The notes under the pieces are model-generated. The model saw only the letters and a program-made list of their open reading frames with translations. It had not been told where the DNA came from and did no database searches. 64,000 nt of DNA from Struthidea cinerea (taxonomy: Eukaryota > Chordata > Aves > Passeriformes > Corcoracidae). Made by a program: the position numbers and the translations under genes. Position 1 is the first letter of the stretch. Each line of letters starts with the position of its first letter. Shown here piece after piece: positions 63,423 to 64,000 of the stretch. The DNA lies in NCBI GenBank assembly GCA_013397865.1, contig VZTI01000933.1:606061-670060 (forward strand). Reading direction: 5' to 3'.

Positions 63423-64000
63423 CTTCAAACTAGCAGCAGAAGGGTACTGATATCAGACCTGCCCCATGGCAGGCTTCTGAAGCTGCTGGGATGGGTGTGA
63501 GTTGTGGGGAGATCTGCTAAGCCCCATGGAAATGCTCATCTCTGTTTCCCATTGTGAGAGAGCAACTTGAGGATCAACGTCTGTGAAGTTTAGAACTTTG
63601 GTAAATGAATGTCCACTTAGGCACAAAAGGAGCTCCCAGAACCGAGAAACATCAGAGTTAAGTTTGCACAAAATGAACGCTGCCCTCTGGATAGGTCCAT
63701 GATAATTTGGCCTTTAATTAGTCCCAATAATCACTTTTTGGGACTTCCATGGGATTCCACAACTGATTTAGCAGCCTCCAGTGGAGGAATGAGCTGTTCA
63801 GTAGACTGTTAGCATTATTTTTTGGCTATATTCAGCCCCATCTCCTCCTCACTCCTGCACATTCCTGCCATGTCATCGCCGTGGCTCCCACTGACACAGG
63901 CTGGGACAAGGGAGCGTCCGTGCAGTCACAGCCACCACCCCCAGGCTGAATGGGACACTGTCACTCACGCACCTTCATAAAAAACACTTGTGTTTCCTTT
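63423..64000. other. Non-coding sequence to the window end
   Basis: No gene or repeat recognised. The last 200 bp are somewhat GC-richer (near 63840-63960) with a few CpGs. The window ends within this sequence. Confidence 0.6.

Noticed and set aside
1..64000. CRISPR arrays, operons, bacterial-type genes, tRNA or rRNA genes
   Set aside because: No regularly spaced direct repeats, no dense coding, no cloverleaf-type promoter boxes; the window is vertebrate non-coding DNA.

Overview
The window looks like intergenic or intronic DNA from a bird, possibly a songbird, and contains no protein-coding gene I can recognise. Three things suggest a bird. Two short matches resemble the 3' end of the avian/reptilian CR1 LINE (one with the ATTCTGTG-type 3' terminal repeat). 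Interspersed repeats are sparse and there are no mammalian L1/Alu-type elements. Several compact solo LTRs of endogenous retroviruses are present, two of them close relatives. None of the longer open frames (the longest is about 160 codons) resembles a known protein family. They look like chance open frames, and two lie antisense inside LTRs.

Layout. 1-7.5 kb is unique non-coding sequence with one weak exon-like segment (6876-6987). At 7524-7763 a ~120-bp sequence is repeated on either side of a single N (7645), most simply an assembly-gap artefact. 7.8-17 kb is non-coding, with a small CpG-rich patch (about 10.26-10.69 kb), a CR1 fragment (11675-11734, minus), a perfect 11-bp hairpin (13350-13376) and a candidate conserved segment (16.67-16.88 kb). 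A CR1 3' terminus lies at 17350-17393 (plus). At 21813-22202 (minus) and 31814-32202 (plus) are two solo LTRs of one family in inverted orientation about 9.6 kb apart. The first has clear 5-bp target-site duplications. Between them are palindromes and two AT-rich segments that look like conserved regulatory elements (about 23.9-24.3 kb and 29.88-30.08 kb).

32.2-38 kb holds nested inverted repeats (36633-36710) and a short LTR-like unit with CCAAT and TATA boxes (37931-38096). 38.1-62.9 kb is unique non-coding sequence with simple repeats. These include a 74-A homopolymer bracketed by (AAC)n (55359-55531), a second exon-like segment (53639-53726), a candidate conserved segment (57.45-57.88 kb), a pyrimidine-rich tract (58.06-59.75 kb) and an 18-bp palindrome (61385-61402). 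A well-preserved solo LTR with 7-bp terminal inverted repeats and a 4-bp target-site duplication lies at 62953-63418.

No genes work together here, and I do not see a new multi-gene system. The more interesting content is repeat structure, palindromes and possible cis-regulatory DNA. Conservation, repeat family names and transcription all need database or alignment checks that I could not run.
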